This document shows positions 14,050-15,578 of a stretch of DNA of 15,578 bases, piece by piece; the stretch's first letter is position 1, and the number at the start of each line of letters is the position of its first letter. The DNA lies in assembly GCA_013697395.1 (NCBI GenBank), contig JACCWY010000126.1, positions 1 through 15,578 on the forward strand, in the 5' to 3' direction. The position numbers and the translations under genes were made by a program. The notes under the pieces are model-generated. The model ran no database searches, had not been told where the DNA came from, and was given only the letters and a program-made list of their open reading frames with translations. This DNA comes from Chloroflexota bacterium. Lineage in GTDB: Bacteria > Chloroflexota > Limnocylindria > QHBO01.

Positions 14050-15578
14050 ATGCATACTACCCCAATCGCGGGGCGGCGACTTCGAACGTTGCTGTTCGGA
14101 GCGGGAGAGGCTGGCGCAATGATTGCGCGCTCTGCCAGGCGGGAGCCGCTGGCCGGGGTGGAGCCCGTCGGATTCCTCGACGACGATCCGTCGCGCAAAG
14201 GACAACGTGTCGCCAGGTTACCTGTCTACGGCGGCATTGACGCCATGGCCGAGGCGGTCGCTCTCACCGGTGCCGAAGCGCTGCTGATCACGATGCCTGC
14301 GGCTGCCGGAGCAGTCATCCGAGAAGTGGCCGGTGCAGGGCTTGCGGCTGGGCTGGTGGTCCGTACGGTCCCCGCTATCCACGAGCTCTTCGACGGCAAC
14401 ATCGATGCGTATCGCATCCGTAGCGTGCGCGTGGAGGATCTCATCCGCCGCCCTGAGGTGTCTCGCCTCGGCGAGGCCGTCCGGGAGATTATCCACGGCC
14501 GCTCTGTTCTGGTCACCGGGGCGGGCGGGTCGATCGGATCGGAGCTCGCACGCCAGGTGTTTGCTCTGGGGCCACGTCGTCTCCTGCTCGTGGACCGAGG
14601 CGAGAGCGCGCTGTACGCGATCCAGCGGGAACTGGAAGACCGACCCCCTCACGGGCGGCCGGCTCCGCAATTGTCAGTGCATCTGGCGAACGTCGCGAGC
14701 CGACCGCTGATGGGCCGCCTGATCGCGCAATCGCGGCCGGACGTGATCCTTCACGCCGCCGCCTTTAAGCACGTGCCCCTGATGGAGGCCCACCCGTCGG
14801 AGGCTGTCCACGTGAACATTGGCGGGACCATGGCCGTGCTCGACGCAGCGACCGCAGCCGGGACGCCGACGTTTGTTCTTGTCTCCACCGACAAGGCCGT
14901 CGCCCCCACGAGTGCCATGGGAGCCACCAAGCGTTTCGCCGAATGGCTCGTCGCAGATGCTGCGCGCCGCACTGGCCGCGCTTACGTCTCGGTTCGCTTC
15001 GGGAATGTGTTGGGCTCGACAGGAAGTGTGGTCCCGATTTTCCAAGGCCAGCTTGAGCAGGGACTGCCTCTGACGATCACGCATCCCGAGATGACACGCT
15101 ACTTCATGACGATTGCCGAGGCCTCGTCTTTGATCCTCGAGGCCGCCGCGCTCGGCACGCCTTCTGACGTCTTCGTCCTCGACATGGGTGAACCGATCAA
15201 GATCGTGGACCTCGCCCGCGACCTCGTGCGGCTCGCGGGGCGGGATCCAGACACCGTTCCGATCGTGTTCACGGGGCTTCGGCCGGGCGAGAAGCTTCAC
15301 GAGCAGCTCTTCTACGACCATGAGGTCGGACGACCCACGGCAAACCCGAAGGTCATGCTCGCCCGCGGCTCTAGGCCGCCGCAGATGGTGCGGGAACTGG
15401 CGCTCCAGCTGCTCGCCCTCGCCGACGGCACCGACGACGACGGCCTCCGCGACCTCCTCTTCGCGACCGTGGAACGTCGGCGCCGCTCGATTCCCGCTTC
15501 GCTCGGATCAACCGGCCCGATAGCCAGATCACCCCGCCGCAGGTCGCCGGCCACGGCCGTATCGAGCGGAGTGTCGGC
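14050..15578 (+). CDS. CapD/FlaA1-type nucleotide-sugar 4,6-dehydratase, no membrane domain (3' end outside window)
   Basis: The enzyme family converts UDP-GlcNAc-type sugars to 4-keto-6-deoxy intermediates for capsule, O-antigen or glycan synthesis. At least 509 residues are visible. Residues 12-120 form the first Rossmann-like domain (LLFGAGEAGAM, VGFLDDDPSRKG). TGAGGSIG at 156-163 opens the SDR domain, followed by LHAAAFKHVPLME, STDKAVAPTSAMGATK and VRFGNVLGSTGSV, then LRPGEKLHEQLF. Met290-x3-Lys294 replaces the usual YxxxK, as is typical of this branch. The N-terminal membrane helices of full FlaA1/PglF-like proteins are absent: an in-frame stop lies at 13978 and the interval is not hydrophobic. 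The start could also be GTG 14029. The tail after about 15480 looks out of frame. Confidence 0.88.
   Translation, partial: MHTTPIAGRRLRTLLFGAGEAGAMIARSARREPLAGVEPVGFLDDDPSRKGQRVARLPVYGGIDAMAEAVALTGAEALLITMPAAAGAVIREVAGAGLAAGLVVRTVPAIHELFDGNIDAYRIRSVRVEDLIRRPEVSRLGEAVREIIHGRSVLVTGAGGSIGSELARQVFALGPRRLLLVDRGESALYAIQRELEDRPPHGRPAPQLSVHLANVASRPLMGRLIAQSRPDVILHAAAFKHVPLMEAHPSEAVHVNIGGTMAVLDAATAAGTPTFVLVSTDKAVAPTSAMGATKRFAEWLVADAARRTGRAYVSVRFGNVLGSTGSVVPIFQGQLEQGLPLTITHPEMTRYFMTIAEASSLILEAAALGTPSDVFVLDMGEPIKIVDLARDLVRLAGRDPDTVPIVFTGLRPGEKLHEQLFYDHEVGRPTANPKVMLARGSRPPQMVRELALQLLALADGTDDDGLRDLLFATVERRRRSIPASLGSTGPIARSPRRRSPATAVSSGVS

Overview
The window is high-GC DNA with dense plus-strand gene packing, ATGA, GTGA and TGATG overlaps, and an OpcA-dependent glucose-6-phosphate dehydrogenase. 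This gene content suits an actinobacterium-like or Chloroflexota bacterium. A CxxC-x17-CxxC zinc-ribbon protein, the gene order and the degenerate receiver protein lean towards an uncultured high-GC Chloroflexota lineage. That assignment is inference, because there is no rRNA or other phylogenetic marker here.

Region 1 (1-614): the 3' end of a small double zinc-ribbon protein, then a cUUCGg hairpin. A leader of about 340 bases follows, carrying two matching GCCAA-N5-TTGGCA dyads and a third dyad of the same geometry.

Region 2 (615-11539): one long operon-like run. It is tkt, tal, pgi, gnd, zwf, opcA and pgl, then a two-helix membrane protein, a cysteine-free thioredoxin-like protein and proline dehydrogenase. 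Gaps are 0-18 nt and many genes overlap by 1-4 nt. Pgi, Zwf/OpcA, Pgl and Gnd take hexose phosphate to ribulose 5-phosphate and make NADPH. Transketolase and transaldolase return carbon to glycolysis. No ribulose-phosphate epimerase or ribose-phosphate isomerase is visible. Tal and Pgi, which are fused in some bacteria, are separate here but overlap by 4 nt.

Region 3 (11536-12261): a promoter over the proline dehydrogenase stop codon drives two small overlapping genes, one unrecognised and one resembling a degenerate response-regulator receiver. The second appears to carry a pair of compensating frameshifts.

Region 4 (12262-13857, minus strand): a short secreted protein with a lysine-rich C-terminus and a membrane-anchored lysyl-oxidase-like protein that keeps the copper histidine triad and the likely quinone-cofactor residues. 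A terminator built from a direct repeat follows the secreted-protein gene.

Region 5 (13858-15578): a divergent intergenic region, then a CapD/FlaA1-type nucleotide-sugar 4,6-dehydratase running off the right edge. It lacks the usual N-terminal membrane domain and suggests a surface-polysaccharide locus beyond the window.

The most unusual items are the lysyl-oxidase-like/lysine-tailed pair, the compensated frameshift, the G-U-dependent direct-repeat terminator and the dyads ahead of the pentose phosphate operon.
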